Notes: generated by a model not told the origin, from the letters alone. Counted from the first letter of the stretch, positions 29,881-39,596 are shown. The stretch is DNA of 64,000 bases from Enterobacteriaceae bacterium (GCA_902363335.1 CABIZV010000006.1:186001-250000); one strand, 5' to 3'. Program-made: numbers and translations.

Positions 29881-29907
29881 AAAAACCCGCGAAAGCGGGT
29901 TTTTTTA
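29881..29907 (+). terminator. rpsT terminator
   Basis: AAAAACCCGC-GAAA-GCGGGTTTTTTT: a perfect stem with a GAAA tetraloop and T run, 25 bases after the rpsT stop. Confidence 0.93.
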
Positions 29908-29921
29908 TGCCTGCAATTCAT

Positions 29922-30000
29922 GTAGCCCGGCCGAGTGAAACGACGCCGGGATCGGCGCTGAGCTTCCCCGGAGTCGGCGTAAACGCCTCGTCCGGGCTAC
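29922..30000. repeat. REP-like pair between rpsT and nhaR
   Basis: An arm GTAGCCCGGCCGAGTG... at 29922-29950 faces a different arm at about 29966-30000 ending CGTCCGGGCTAC. The outer parts are complementary, the inner parts belong to two REP subtypes. rpsT and nhaR converge here. Confidence 0.7.
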
Positions 30001-30019
30001 ATGTTACGAAGCGGAGGCG

Positions 30020-30919
30020 TTATTTAGCTGGCAGAGTAAATAGCGCAGAGTAATCGCGATGGCATATACGCTGTACTGCCGGATGCTGAATCATGCGCTC
30101 GGCAAAAATAGCGTGATACTCTTCCATCACGTTATCCATGCGGCCAATTTCTATCACATGCTCGTCGGCATAGAAATCATGGGCGTAGAGCGTCGGGGCA
30201 ACAAAAATCGCGTTGTGCGCCGCCCCAAAGGCTTTCATAAGTGCGGCATCGTCAAATTCGCCGAGGATCTCCACCTTCAGGCCCTGCACGTTAAACCAGT
30301 TCAGCAATTTGCGCCCCAGCATTGAACGGCGGCCGGGTATCAGCAGACGGCGCTCCTCAAGGCAGGCCGGGAAGCTTTTTTCCGGCGGCGGATTCATGCA
30401 CCAGAAACTCACGCTGCACTCGCCAATTTTTACCGAGAACAGCCCCTCTTGCTGAGTGGAGTCAATCGGGCAGTCGGAGATAATCATATCCAGCTTATGC
30501 TGGCTTAGCTGCTCCAGCAGCATTTCATGCGTCGACTCAAAGCAGCGCAGGTGGATTTGTTCATCTTCAACGACTACCGCATCCAGCACGCCGCTTACCA
30601 GCCGCTTTGAAAGCGCATCGGCAACGCCAACATCGAACAGTAGATTCGACTCCTTGCGATAGTTGACGATGTCCAGCATCTCCTGGCTCAGGGTGAACAT
30701 TTTGTCGGCGTAGCGGAACACCAGTTCACCGAGTTCGCTTGGCTCGATGCCGCGTCCCTTGCGCTTAAACAGCTTCCCCTGTAAGCGTTCTTCCAGCGCC
30801 TTGATCTGCCCGGTAATGGTCTGCGGCGTCAGGTACAAAGCCTCCGCCGCGCCCACCACCGATCCTTCCTTGTAGACATGCCAGAAGTAATAAAGATGAT
30901 TGTAATTAATATGCGACAT
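30020..30919 (-). CDS. nhaR: Transcriptional activator NhaR (LysR family)
   Basis: 299 residues (E. coli 301). A sodium-responsive activator of nhaA, with N-terminal HINYNHLYYFWHVYKEGSVVGAAEALYLTPQTITGQIKALEERL split here by family blocks, a typical LysR winged helix. It lies 31 bases downstream of nhaA in the same operon, as in E. coli. Confidence 0.96.
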   Translation of the reverse strand: MSHINYNHLYYFWHVYKEGSVVGAAEALYLTPQTITGQIKALEERLQGKLFKRKGRGIEPSELGELVFRYADKMFTLSQEMLDIVNYRKESNLLFDVGVADALSKRLVSGVLDAVVVEDEQIHLRCFESTHEMLLEQLSQHKLDMIISDCPIDSTQQEGLFSVKIGECSVSFWCMNPPPEKSFPACLEERRLLIPGRRSMLGRKLLNWFNVQGLKVEILGEFDDAALMKAFGAAHNAIFVAPTLYAHDFYADEHVIEIGRMDNVMEEYHAIFAERMIQHPAVQRICHRDYSALFTLPAK

Positions 30920-30950
30920 GTCCTGTGCGCCCTCTCCTTGCGTTAATTTT

Positions 30951-32123
30951 TTATGCCGTCGTCTGCGGTTTTAGATGAGCGCGTAACAAGCTATAGCCCA
31001 CCACCGCCGACAGTACTGATCCAATCAAAATGCCCAGCTTCGCCCAGTTAATCAGCGACGGATCAATGCTGCCAAAGGCCAGACTGGCGATGAAGATAGA
31101 CATCGTAAAGCCAATCCCGCACAGCAATCCCACCGCCATAATCTGCGAGAAATTGGCCCCTTCCGGTAATTTCGCCAGCTTCAGTTTCAGCGCCAGCCAG
31201 CAGAACAGGCTGATACCCAGCGGCTTACCGATGAACAGGCCGGCGATAATACCCAGCGGCAGCAGCGAGGTCAGACCGCTCAGGGTGACGCCCTCAAGCG
31301 ACACGCCCGCGTTAGCAAAGGCAAACAGCGGTAAGATCATAAAGGCCACCCACGGATGCAGTACATGCTCAAGCTGTTTCGCCGGAGAGTGCCCATTTTT
31401 CTCGCGCAGCGGAATAAAGAAGCCGACAATCACCCCGGCAAGCGTCGCGTGAACGCCCGACTTCAGCACGGCCGTCCATAGAATGACGCCGACCAGAATG
31501 TAGATCCCCGTACGGCGCACGCCGCTTAAGTTCAGTACCGCGAGCACAACGATAGCGGCGGCGGCTACCGCCAGCGACAGTAACGACAAATCGCTGGTAT
31601 AAAACAGCGCGATAATGACGATTGCCCCGAGATCGTCGATGATCGCCAGCGCCATCAAGAAGATCTTAAGAGACGCCGGAACGCGGCTGCCGAGCAAAGC
31701 CAGAACACCTAACGCAAAGGCGATATCGGTCGCGGCGGGAATCGCCCAGCCGCTGCTGGCAATCGGATCCTGGCCGTTAAAAGCCAGGAAGACCAGTGCC
31801 GGCACCACCATACCGCCCAACGCGGCAATCACCGGGAATATGGCCTGACGGCGGGTCGCCAGCGAGCCTTGCATCATCTCGCGTTTGACCTCAAGACCAA
31901 TCAGCAAGAAGAAGACCGCCATCAACGCGTCGTTAATCCATAACAACATGTTTTTGTTGATCTCGAGTGCCCCAACGCGAAGCTGTACCGGCGTTTCCAG
32001 GAACGCATGATACAGGCCGCTGGTCGCACCGAGGTTTGCCATGAGCATAGCCAGCACGGCTGCAATAATCAGGATGATGCCACCTGAGGCATCGTTGCTA
32101 AAAAAGCGCTGAAGATGCTTCAC
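30951..32123 (-). CDS. nhaA: Na+/H+ antiporter NhaA
   Basis: 390 residues (E. coli 388). Inner-membrane antiporter exchanging two H+ for one Na+, with twelve hydrophobic segments. The ion-binding residues are present at the E. coli positions: Asp133 in ATDIAFALG and Asp163/Asp164 in IDDLGAI. It is the first gene of nhaAR and is expected to be induced by Na+ through NhaR. Confidence 0.97.
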   Translation of the reverse strand: MKHLQRFFSNDASGGIILIIAAVLAMLMANLGATSGLYHAFLETPVQLRVGALEINKNMLLWINDALMAVFFLLIGLEVKREMMQGSLATRRQAIFPVIAALGGMVVPALVFLAFNGQDPIASSGWAIPAATDIAFALGVLALLGSRVPASLKIFLMALAIIDDLGAIVIIALFYTSDLSLLSLAVAAAAIVVLAVLNLSGVRRTGIYILVGVILWTAVLKSGVHATLAGVIVGFFIPLREKNGHSPAKQLEHVLHPWVAFMILPLFAFANAGVSLEGVTLSGLTSLLPLGIIAGLFIGKPLGISLFCWLALKLKLAKLPEGANFSQIMAVGLLCGIGFTMSIFIASLAFGSIDPSLINWAKLGILIGSVLSAVVGYSLLRAHLKPQTTA

Positions 32124-32227
32124 TTTTACTCTCTCTATTACGGTGAATTATTCGTTAAAACTATTCTATCCGCCTTAATTGCTCGAAAAAATAAGTTTAT
32201 TACTGGCAAATAACTCGGTTTTTACGA

Positions 32228-32252
32228 TAAAAAGCCCAACCAAAGGCCGGGC
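32228..32252 (-). terminator. Terminator of the bcf operon
   Basis: On the minus strand GCCCGGCC-TTT-GGTTGGGC (two G-T pairs) is followed by TTTTTATC. It lies 40 bases after the last small gene of the fimbrial cluster. Confidence 0.75.
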
Positions 32253-32291
32253 ATATCGTTTGGGTGAGAGCGTGCGATGCAAAAGTACGTC

Positions 32292-32579
32292 CTAATCATA
32301 GACAATGCGCAACAGCGTGAGCTGCTTATCTTCATCGAGATACTGTGTCTCCACGGCCGCATAAGGCTCCACGATTGGCGTGGTCATATTTTCAACAATG
32401 ATATGGCGCGTCACCACATCCTGACGGTGACACTGTATTTCCAGCGCCTGGGTATCATTCCAGCAGCCCATCTCAACCACGCTGCCGGAAAAGGTGATGC
32501 TTCCCATCATCGCGGCCGACGTTCCAGTAAGCAGGAACAGCGGCAGCATTAAGGCGCCGCAACGCACAATATTTATCAT
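32292..32579 (-). CDS. Small secreted protein at the end of the bcf operon, pilin-like N-terminus
   Basis: 95 residues from the ATG preceded by ACAGGAG; upstream in-frame codons overlap bcfH and were not used. A signal peptide (IVRCGALMLPLFLLTGTSA) is followed by MGSITFSGSVVEMGC, the strand and first Cys pattern of type 1 fimbrial subunits, and a second Cys in IQCHRQD. It is about half a normal pilin and lacks the usual C-terminal beta-zipper. It may be a trimmed subunit or an accessory factor of the fimbria. It lies 31 bases after bcfH. Confidence 0.75.
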   Translation of the reverse strand: MINIVRCGALMLPLFLLTGTSAAMMGSITFSGSVVEMGCWNDTQALEIQCHRQDVVTRHIIVENMTTPIVEPYAAVETQYLDEDKQLTLLRIVYD

Positions 32580-32610
32580 GCAGACACTCCTGTGAACTGC
32601 GAAGATGGAG

Positions 32611-33453
32611 TTAGCCTTTGGCTTTCTGAATCGCCATTTGCAGCACATCCTGCGAAGAACTTCCTGGCACCACGGAGACCCGCTTGATATCCGTCGTCGC
32701 CGCTTGTGGCATCACGACAAACGCCGGCGTGCCGGTAAAGTCCATATGCTGCGCCAACGCCTGATTCAACATTAGCGCATCGTGCACCGCGCCGCTGTCG
32801 TGCGCCGTTTTCACGGCGGCAATCTGTTCAGGCGTCAGATACGTTTTCGCCAGGGTATACACATCCTGCTCGGTGAGCGCACCTTCTACTTTCCCCGTCG
32901 CGTATAGCGCGTTATGCCACTCAAGATACTTGTCGCCGCCGTGCGTCAGCCAGACCTGCTCGCCCAGTCTGGCCGCCAGACCCGAGACCGGCCAGCGTGA
33001 GGCAAAGATAGGGAACTCTTTGAAAATAAAGCGGGTATCCGGGTTCGCCTTGACCAGCGCTTCTACTTCCGGCGCCATTTTGCTGCACCATGAACATTGA
33101 TAATCAAAGAACATCACCACCGCCGCTTTGGCGTTAGCCGGGCCAACCGACGGGCTATTGGCGCTGAGTAAATCAGCCTGGTACTGTAGGGCAAGCTGCA
33201 CGTAGGCCTGCTGCTGGGCAATTTGCTGACGCTGGTGCAAGTTCTCGCTGGCGGCAATCAGGAATTCAGGGTGATCCGCCAGATAGGTCGCAACCGCCTG
33301 CCCCACTTTATCGGGATGACTGGCGATATACGCTTCGGCGGTTTGCCCTATCTGGTCAGCTTGCCCGGTTTGCGCCGCAAGCGCTGGGGTCGATATCATG
33401 CCAAGCAGCAACAGACCGGTTAGGCGGGAAGGTGTTAATCGTGGATATTGCAT
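32611..33453 (-). CDS. bcfH: DsbA-like thiol-disulfide oxidoreductase/isomerase (BcfH type)
   Basis: 280 residues with a signal peptide (ending TPALAAQ) and a periplasmic thioredoxin fold. The active site is CSWC in VVMFFDYQCSWCSKM, and the cis-proline loop is in FTGTPAFVV. The roughly 80-residue N-terminal extension, rich in Ala/Gln helices (IGQTAEAYIASHPDKVGQA), resembles the oligomerising stalk of ScsC/BcfH-type enzymes. As part of a fimbrial operon it probably oxidises or corrects the subunit and usher disulfides. Confidence 0.85.
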   Translation of the reverse strand: MQYPRLTPSRLTGLLLLGMISTPALAAQTGQADQIGQTAEAYIASHPDKVGQAVATYLADHPEFLIAASENLHQRQQIAQQQAYVQLALQYQADLLSANSPSVGPANAKAAVVMFFDYQCSWCSKMAPEVEALVKANPDTRFIFKEFPIFASRWPVSGLAARLGEQVWLTHGGDKYLEWHNALYATGKVEGALTEQDVYTLAKTYLTPEQIAAVKTAHDSGAVHDALMLNQALAQHMDFTGTPAFVVMPQAATTDIKRVSVVPGSSSQDVLQMAIQKAKG

Positions 33454-33515
33454 AGTCTAAGTCTCTTATTTGTAGGGTCAAAAGGCTGCGGCACGCTTAT
33501 CGCGGGCCGCAAAAT

Positions 33516-34223
33516 TTAGCGGCGGCGCGCCACGCTTATCTCAGTTATGGGCATCACGCGGCCATAATCATTGATGCTTTGCCAGCGCAGATGGCAGGTT
33601 GACGCCTGTGCGCACCAGCGGGTTTGGCGATGTGAAAACGGCGCAACGACGCCTGCGCTGTCGATCGATTGCTCGTTGGTATGCAGCATAAACAGCGTCA
33701 CGTAGTAGGGCGTGGGGTTGCGCACCGTAAGGCCGTCGGGGTTAAGCGTCCATTGCAGCTGTTGATAGGCGTGCTGTGGGTCGCCGCTTAATCCCAAAGG
33801 GCGATAAATCAGCTTCATCGCCGAGCGGTAGGCCATTTGCACGCTATTGCCGTTCACCTTGCCAGAAGGGATGGCGGCAATGCTCAGCGTCAGAAGGCTT
33901 TCCCGATTTTCCGGCAATGGCGAACCGTTATGTATGACGCGAAGCGTATTTTCCTGACCACTCGCCAGGGTAAATAGCGGCGGCGTGATCACCCAGGATG
34001 AGGCTGACGCGGTCTCGTTTTCAGCGCCAGCCCAGCGGCTCGCGGAAAGAATATGGCTGCTGATAAGCCAGGCGCTGGCGGAGGTGTTATGCAGCGGAAT
34101 ACTCAGCGATGGCGTACCCGCGCTGTAGATAAACCGCGTCCCCCCAATCACCACGCCCGCCGTAGCATGCACACCGGTGAGCGATAGCCAAAGCAAGATC
34201 GCGCGGATAATAAGCTTATTCAT
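33516..34223 (-). CDS. bcfG: Fimbrial periplasmic chaperone BcfG
   Basis: 235 residues from the ATG of MNKLIIRAILLW, which overlaps the bcfF end by eight bases; a longer reading upstream is out of step with the family. PapD/FimC-like: signal peptide, then GVVIGGTRFIYSAGTPSLSIPLHN with the conserved Arg and YRSAMKLIYRP with the conserved Lys, which together anchor the subunit C-terminus. It is the second chaperone of the cluster and may serve the minor subunits encoded just before it. Confidence 0.9.
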   Translation of the reverse strand: MNKLIIRAILLWLSLTGVHATAGVVIGGTRFIYSAGTPSLSIPLHNTSASAWLISSHILSASRWAGAENETASASSWVITPPLFTLASGQENTLRVIHNGSPLPENRESLLTLSIAAIPSGKVNGNSVQMAYRSAMKLIYRPLGLSGDPQHAYQQLQWTLNPDGLTVRNPTPYYVTLFMLHTNEQSIDSAGVVAPFSHRQTRWCAQASTCHLRWQSINDYGRVMPITEISVARRR

Positions 34224-34758
34224 AAGCGAGCACGAACGTCGCAGAGGCGTTGGCGTTACCCGCGACCACGGCCTCGCCATCGGCAATATAGCGGGCATAA
34301 AATTGCAGATGAACCGATGACTGACCGGATGAGATGGCCTGACTTGCACTCTCATCGCCCAAAGCGATCGCGGTTTTATCTTTGTCGTATATTCCAATCG
34401 CCACGCCGGTGGCGCTGCCATCACCCGGCGTGAGCGCCAGCAAATCGGGATAATGACTGTCCGCTGTGCCGCTAAAACTGACCGTCACTCCGCTTGCGGT
34501 TGCGCCACAATTTTGCAGGTTAATCGCAAACGGCTGCCAGTTAGCGCCATCGCCCGCCCGCGCAAACTGTCGATTGCTTACCGCCCCCATCTCGACATCA
34601 ATATTCTCTGAGTCTGGCGATAACGTGCAGGTATTGTCGGTTATCGTCCCGGAAACATAGACTCGCCCGTCGTGCCCGTGGGCGCAGGACAGCAGGCTGC
34701 CGCCTACGATGAGGCAGGCGATACATAAACGCAGATTAATCACTGGGCCCTTACTCAT
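34216..34758 (-). CDS. bcfF: Minor fimbrial subunit BcfF
   Basis: 180 residues: signal peptide, then a type 1 pilin domain with ITDNTCTLS and NLQNCGATASG carrying the disulfide pair, and the C-terminal chaperone-recognition strand NASATFVLAYE. It overlaps bcfE and bcfG by eight bases each, so it is tightly coupled. Confidence 0.88.
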   Translation of the reverse strand: MSKGPVINLRLCIACLIVGGSLLSCAHGHDGRVYVSGTITDNTCTLSPDSENIDVEMGAVSNRQFARAGDGANWQPFAINLQNCGATASGVTVSFSGTADSHYPDLLALTPGDGSATGVAIGIYDKDKTAIALGDESASQAISSGQSSVHLQFYARYIADGEAVVAGNANASATFVLAYE

Positions 34759-35284
34759 ATTGCAGATCGAAATACATCACCGCCGTCGCATTGCCAGAGG
34801 TGACCACGGGACGGGTAGATTTGTAGCGAATATAAAATGACAGCGTGTTTCGCCCCGCTTTTAGCGGATACACCACGGAGCTGGTGTTATTGATCGCGAC
34901 GTCATCTTGATCGTCATCGAGGATTTCCACTCCAACGCCCGTGGCCAGCAAATTCGTTGACCCCATGCCGGTATCGCTCAGCGCCAGCAGCGCCGGGTTG
35001 TCGTTGTCTGCGGTACCGGTAAACCAAATCTTTGTACCGCTAATGCCGCGGGAACAATTCTTGAGGTTGATGTTGAACGGTTTAAATTTGGTTGTGGCGC
35101 CGGTAGAGGGAAAGTCAGCCACGGCAAATTGCCCTAAATCAATGCTCTGACTGAGGCTGGAAATCTCCACATCGCAGGCCTGCGCCATGATGGTGCCGGT
35201 GAACTCGAGATTGTAGCTGGTCTCATCCGCCCAGCAATAAGGCTGCCAAAGCAGCGCCAGCATTAACATCCAACAATGTTTCAT
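34751..35284 (-). CDS. bcfE: Minor fimbrial subunit BcfE
   Basis: 177 residues: signal peptide MKHCWMLMLALLWQPYCWA, pilin domain with IMAQACDVEISS and NLKNCSRGISGTKIWFTG, C-terminal beta-zipper NATAVMYFDLQYE. Its sequence is clearly paralogous to BcfF. The start abuts the bcfD stop. Confidence 0.88.
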   Translation of the reverse strand: MKHCWMLMLALLWQPYCWADETSYNLEFTGTIMAQACDVEISSLSQSIDLGQFAVADFPSTGATTKFKPFNINLKNCSRGISGTKIWFTGTADNDNPALLALSDTGMGSTNLLATGVGVEILDDDQDDVAINNTSSVVYPLKAGRNTLSFYIRYKSTRPVVTSGNATAVMYFDLQYE

Positions 35285-36289
35285 CTAATCAAAATCCACC
35301 CGTAGATTAGCCAGCGCGGTAAATGTTCCTTCGGCTGGAACCTCCCCGGTGGTGCTGACGGGATAGGCCTGTAATGTCATGGTGGTCCGCCCTGCCTCAT
35401 CGGTAACAAACGGCACGGCGCTGCTGGCATCATTGGGCGTAAGTACCGTGCCATCACGGCTTTCGACCACCACGCCAACGTCCGGGTTATCGGAGGCAAT
35501 CGCCTGGGTAAAATGGCCGTCTGCGGTGGCCTGCACGCTCAGGCTCAGATTGACCGTTGAATCAACGCCGCTACAGGTCACCGGCACATTAAAAATGCGC
35601 GATCTGACGCCCGTCGGCTTTTCGCCCGCGTGCGTAAAGTTGCCGCTATACAGCGAACCAAAGTTCACCAGGATGGTTTGACCGGCGTTAATCTCGCAGC
35701 TTTGCGGCACGGTTACCGTTCCGCTATAGGCAATGTTGTAAACCACGTTGGTTAGCGGGTCGCCGGGCAAGGTAGTGACATAGACGCTGAATAATGTTTT
35801 CGGCGCAATAGTGACCGAACCAATAAACGGTTTGACGATTTTTAGCTGGAAGGTCAGGTTGGAATCACGAATCGCAAACGACGCCCCTTTTCCCGCATCG
35901 TCATTTGTCATCGGCACATATTTCTGAGGCGGATAAATGTCCCCTACCGCCGCGTTATCAATGCGCATCGCGGCCTCAAGGTAGCTGGCATCCAGCTTCA
36001 GGTATTTCCAGTGCCCATCGGTTTCGACAACCGGGTACTGAGACACATACGAGCGCAGCGTCCGGTGATAGGTTGCCGAATCGCTCGGACAGATCACCTG
36101 AATATTCCTCCCCTGACTCTTCACTAACGGCACCGTTTCACCGGCCCGGTTTTGCGTCGCGGTTAACGTGGTGGAGAGATCGTAATTCACGGTCGATGGC
36201 GCGTTATTCACATTCTGGCAAACCTGGGCATGGACGCTTTGGCTTAGCACAAGCGCCACCAGCGACAGGCATAAATGGGAGCGTTTCAT
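35285..36289 (-). CDS. bcfD: Fimbrial tip adhesin-like subunit BcfD
   Basis: 334 residues, about twice a pilin, the two-domain build of tip adhesins. The N-terminal part after the signal peptide (AQVCQNVNNAPSTVNYDLS...) is the presumed receptor domain. The C-terminal part has the pilin pattern VPQSCEINAGQTILVNFG, PVTCSGVDSTVNLSL and ends FTALANLRVDFD. It abuts both bcfC and bcfE. Receptor specificity is unknown. Confidence 0.87.
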   Translation of the reverse strand: MKRSHLCLSLVALVLSQSVHAQVCQNVNNAPSTVNYDLSTTLTATQNRAGETVPLVKSQGRNIQVICPSDSATYHRTLRSYVSQYPVVETDGHWKYLKLDASYLEAAMRIDNAAVGDIYPPQKYVPMTNDDAGKGASFAIRDSNLTFQLKIVKPFIGSVTIAPKTLFSVYVTTLPGDPLTNVVYNIAYSGTVTVPQSCEINAGQTILVNFGSLYSGNFTHAGEKPTGVRSRIFNVPVTCSGVDSTVNLSLSVQATADGHFTQAIASDNPDVGVVVESRDGTVLTPNDASSAVPFVTDEAGRTTMTLQAYPVSTTGEVPAEGTFTALANLRVDFD

Positions 36290-38887
36290 TTAGCGGCATT
36301 CCACTTTTTGTCGAACCAACGCGCGGGTTGATTCAGGCAATTGATAAGGCGCGTCACAGCGCTGATTCGCAAGTTTGCCCCAGCGGACGTGCAAGATCCC
36401 TTGCGGTATCAGACCAGACAGATAGGTTTCACCGTCATCGCCAACGATGCTTTCCGAGGTATTTTGGTTGGCGGATACCGTCGCGCCAAACGGCACGGCT
36501 CTATCGTGATAGCGTAAATTCAGCAGTGCCCGAACACCGACGTGCGCATCAAAATGCGCCAGCGCCAGCGCCCCTTCGGTCGGCACGACGTTTGTCACGG
36601 CGTCATCAATATCGACGTTATCCGCAAGCGTATTGACGTTTAGCGCCATTCGGTTGAGTCGATAGGTGGTGGCATAGGGAATGACCGCATAGCCGCGACC
36701 ATCGGTATGAATACCGGGCTCATCTTCAATCCCTACTTCTGCCGCCCCGGGGGCCGCGATAAGAATATTGGTATTGCCCAGCGGCTGGCTTAACGTCACG
36801 CCGTGCGAATGCACCACCACGCCGCCGCTCAGTCCGTAGTTAACCTGCTGATAATCTCCGTTATTATTGACGTTATAGCCGACGTTCACATTGCCCCGGG
36901 AACCGTCATATTCCATGCTGGCAGCGCCGCTTTCCCCGCCGCCATGATTCTGCATTCCCTGCTGCACGCTGTAGCTGAGGTTGTTTTCATCCAGCAGCGT
37001 GCCGTTAATTCCGGCGCTTTCGGTCACGTTATGCTTTCGGTCGCTGCTGGTGTTGAAGGTGGCATAAGCGTTATGACGCTCATGGGTGATATCGTCGTCA
37101 TGACTGAGCCACTGGCTTAGCGGCAGTGAAATATTGAGCGCGACGATTCGATCGCTTTCCGACTCCCCCGGTGAACGGCTGCTGTTATAGGACAAGCTCC
37201 AGGCGATGCCTTGGTAGGTTGCGCTGTAGCCTAGCTGGAGTAATGAATTGGTTTCATCGGTATGCCAGTAGCTTTCCCGGCTGGCGGTAATAAAGAAAGA
37301 ACCGAACTGGGCCAGCGGCTGCGTGATGTTCAACTGGACTTTGCCGCGCTTGGTGTAATAAAGGTCGTAGTAGTTTGCCCAGTCGGCACGAGCGTCATCG
37401 TCGTCAGTTTGCCCGTTGTAGCCAGACATATGCTTCCATGTCGTCTCATCAAGGGTATAAAACGAGGACGTCGAGTAGCGATAACCCAACAGCTGTAGAT
37501 TAGTGCCGAGCTGGCTGAGCGATTTGGCATACAAAAGACGCAGTGATTGCCCCTCATGATCGCTGCCATCAACCAGCGTGCTATAGGCTTGAGTGATATC
37601 CAGCGATAGCGCTCCCCAGTCTCCCAGGTTGGCACCGCTACCCAGCGCTATCGCTTTGTAGTTGTTTGAAAACTGCATACCACCGTACAGCGTGACCCCT
37701 TTCGGTAAGCCCCACATCAGCGTCGCCTGGCCAAACTGTGTATCCTCTTTCTGGCTACTGTCGCCGCGATATTCCGCCACCGTCGCCGCATATTTCAGGC
37801 GACCTTCACGCTGCAGAACCGGTACGGCGGAATACGGAACGTTATAGCTATGGGTGCTGCCATCGGACTCTTTTACCTCGACCACTAAATCGCCGCTCGA
37901 CGCCGTCGGGTAAAGATCGCTAAAGGTGAACGCGCCGGGGGGAACATAGCGCTGATTAATGATGTAGCCATTCTGGCGGATGGTGACCTGGGCGTTGCTT
38001 CTGGCGATCCCGCGGATCGTTGGCGCAAATCCCTTCATGCTGTCGGGGAGCATGTTGTCATCGGAGGCGATCTGGATCCCACGAAACGGCAGGCTATCAA
38101 ACACGCCGGAAGGGGTGTAGCTATCGCCCACCGTCATTTCGCTTTTCAGCGCCGCAATGTCACGCTCCAGATAGGTACTGATGTGCTGCCAATCAGCCTG
38201 GCTATTCTGGCCGCTGCTGTCGTTCCAGGTTGAGTAATCGCGTAATCGCCATGCCCCGATATTAAGCCCGCTGTTCAGCCCCAGAAACTGGTTGGTCTGC
38301 GCGCTGCTTTCGGCGCTGCGGTCGTGCGTTTTTGAGCCGGTGTAGGTGTAGTTCAGTAATAATGCGTTCACCCCTTCATCCCAGTTTTGCGGTGGGATGT
38401 AGCCGCGAGCGTTGTTGACCAACGCCGCCTGCGGAATGCTGATGTTCAGGCGCTGTTGAGCAAAGTCAAAGCGGGAAGTTGCGTCAGGTATTGCGGCCGC
38501 CAGATCGACACAATCCGCCGGGGCTGACCGGGCAAGCGCCGGCTGGCCCGCCACGTTGACGCCCATTTTTTGCAGCATCTCAGTGGTCAGACAGGCGCTT
38601 AGTCCGCTTTTATCGTTCGATGCTTTACCGGGCGTTGCGGCGTTAAATTGTAAATCCTGGCTCGACTGAAGTGCGTCATTGAGATAGACATCCACGCGAT
38701 ACACGCCCGGCGCCTGAACATTGCGGCTGAATGTCGACAGATCGGCGACGGCCGAAGGATCGTCAGATAAAAAAGCCGGATTAAAATAGTTATCCGCCCA
38801 GCTTCTGGGGATCGTCAGCGCGCTAGCCACCGCCAGCGCCAGGGTCGGGAGCGAAGGTTTGGTGGCGCGACAGGAACGGCGCATCAT
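36290..38887 (-). CDS. bcfC: Outer-membrane fimbrial usher BcfC
   Basis: About 865 residues from the ATG of MMRRSCRATK, which has GGAAG upstream and yields a normal signal peptide ending RSWA; ATG 38908, two bases after the bcfB stop, is an alternative. N-terminal DNYFNPAFLSDDP is the chaperone-binding usher domain. The 24-strand barrel with its plug follows (DSLPFRGIQIASDDNMLPDSM, GFAPTIRGIARSNAQVTIRQNGY, VPPGAFTFSDLYPTASSGDL). The C-terminal domain ends QKVECR. It exports and polymerises the subunits. Confidence 0.93.
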   Translation of the reverse strand: MMRRSCRATKPSLPTLALAVASALTIPRSWADNYFNPAFLSDDPSAVADLSTFSRNVQAPGVYRVDVYLNDALQSSQDLQFNAATPGKASNDKSGLSACLTTEMLQKMGVNVAGQPALARSAPADCVDLAAAIPDATSRFDFAQQRLNISIPQAALVNNARGYIPPQNWDEGVNALLLNYTYTGSKTHDRSAESSAQTNQFLGLNSGLNIGAWRLRDYSTWNDSSGQNSQADWQHISTYLERDIAALKSEMTVGDSYTPSGVFDSLPFRGIQIASDDNMLPDSMKGFAPTIRGIARSNAQVTIRQNGYIINQRYVPPGAFTFSDLYPTASSGDLVVEVKESDGSTHSYNVPYSAVPVLQREGRLKYAATVAEYRGDSSQKEDTQFGQATLMWGLPKGVTLYGGMQFSNNYKAIALGSGANLGDWGALSLDITQAYSTLVDGSDHEGQSLRLLYAKSLSQLGTNLQLLGYRYSTSSFYTLDETTWKHMSGYNGQTDDDDARADWANYYDLYYTKRGKVQLNITQPLAQFGSFFITASRESYWHTDETNSLLQLGYSATYQGIAWSLSYNSSRSPGESESDRIVALNISLPLSQWLSHDDDITHERHNAYATFNTSSDRKHNVTESAGINGTLLDENNLSYSVQQGMQNHGGGESGAASMEYDGSRGNVNVGYNVNNNGDYQQVNYGLSGGVVVHSHGVTLSQPLGNTNILIAAPGAAEVGIEDEPGIHTDGRGYAVIPYATTYRLNRMALNVNTLADNVDIDDAVTNVVPTEGALALAHFDAHVGVRALLNLRYHDRAVPFGATVSANQNTSESIVGDDGETYLSGLIPQGILHVRWGKLANQRCDAPYQLPESTRALVRQKVECR

Positions 38888-38909
38888 CGCATCAGCTTCC
38901 AGCAACATG

Positions 38910-39596
38910 TCAATCCGTCTGACAGGTGAACTTCGGCGTGGTTGCGCCAAAATCATTAACCGCGCGATACGTCACGCTTCCGGTCGGCGCGTTTAGGGTC
39001 AGCGCCCCTTTCGGCGCAACCATCGTATTGGCAAGCTTTTTGCCGCCCGCGTAAATCTCCACTAAAGAGACATAGTAGGGCGAGCTATTGGTAATGGTCA
39101 GGCGGCGACCTTCCGTATGGCAGCGCAGCGCGTCTGGCGCATCCACTGAAGAGGTTGGAAGATCGCTGGGACGAATAAACAGCTTGATCACGCTTTGCGT
39201 GGCGATTTGTAAGGTGTTACTCGCCAGTTTATGTTTATCGACCGAAGGAATCGCTTTGCTATTGAGGTAGAAGACACTCTCTCTGTCCGTCGGCAGCGTT
39301 GGGCCAACGTACATAATACGCAGCACATTCTCTGTTTTTGGCTGCATCACAAACAGCGGCGGCGTCAGAATAAAATCGGTTGAGCGAATACCATCGACGT
39401 TCGCCACCCAGGATTGGATCAGAAAAACGTTGGTCGCCGAGGAGTTAATGACGGGCAGAGAGACCTGCTTGCTGCCCTGCGGATAAATCACGCGCGTCGC
39501 GCCCAGCGCAATACCGCCCGCCTGCGCCACATTCGTCATACTCAATACGAAAAGCAGCAAAAGCGACTGCATGATCTGAATTTTTTTGGTGCACAT
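38910..39596 (-). CDS. bcfB: Fimbrial periplasmic chaperone BcfB
   Basis: 228 residues from ATG 39596, chosen to give a signal peptide (LLLLFVLSMTNVAQA); no strong ribosome site is seen and an ATG 24 bases later is possible. PapD/FimC family: GGIALGATRVIYPQGSKQVSLPV with the conserved Arg, and TQSVIKLFIRPSDLP with the conserved Lys. It lies directly between bcfA and the usher gene and probably serves the major subunit. Confidence 0.92.
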   Translation of the reverse strand: MCTKKIQIMQSLLLLFVLSMTNVAQAGGIALGATRVIYPQGSKQVSLPVINSSATNVFLIQSWVANVDGIRSTDFILTPPLFVMQPKTENVLRIMYVGPTLPTDRESVFYLNSKAIPSVDKHKLASNTLQIATQSVIKLFIRPSDLPTSSVDAPDALRCHTEGRRLTITNSSPYYVSLVEIYAGGKKLANTMVAPKGALTLNAPTGSVTYRAVNDFGATTPKFTCQTD

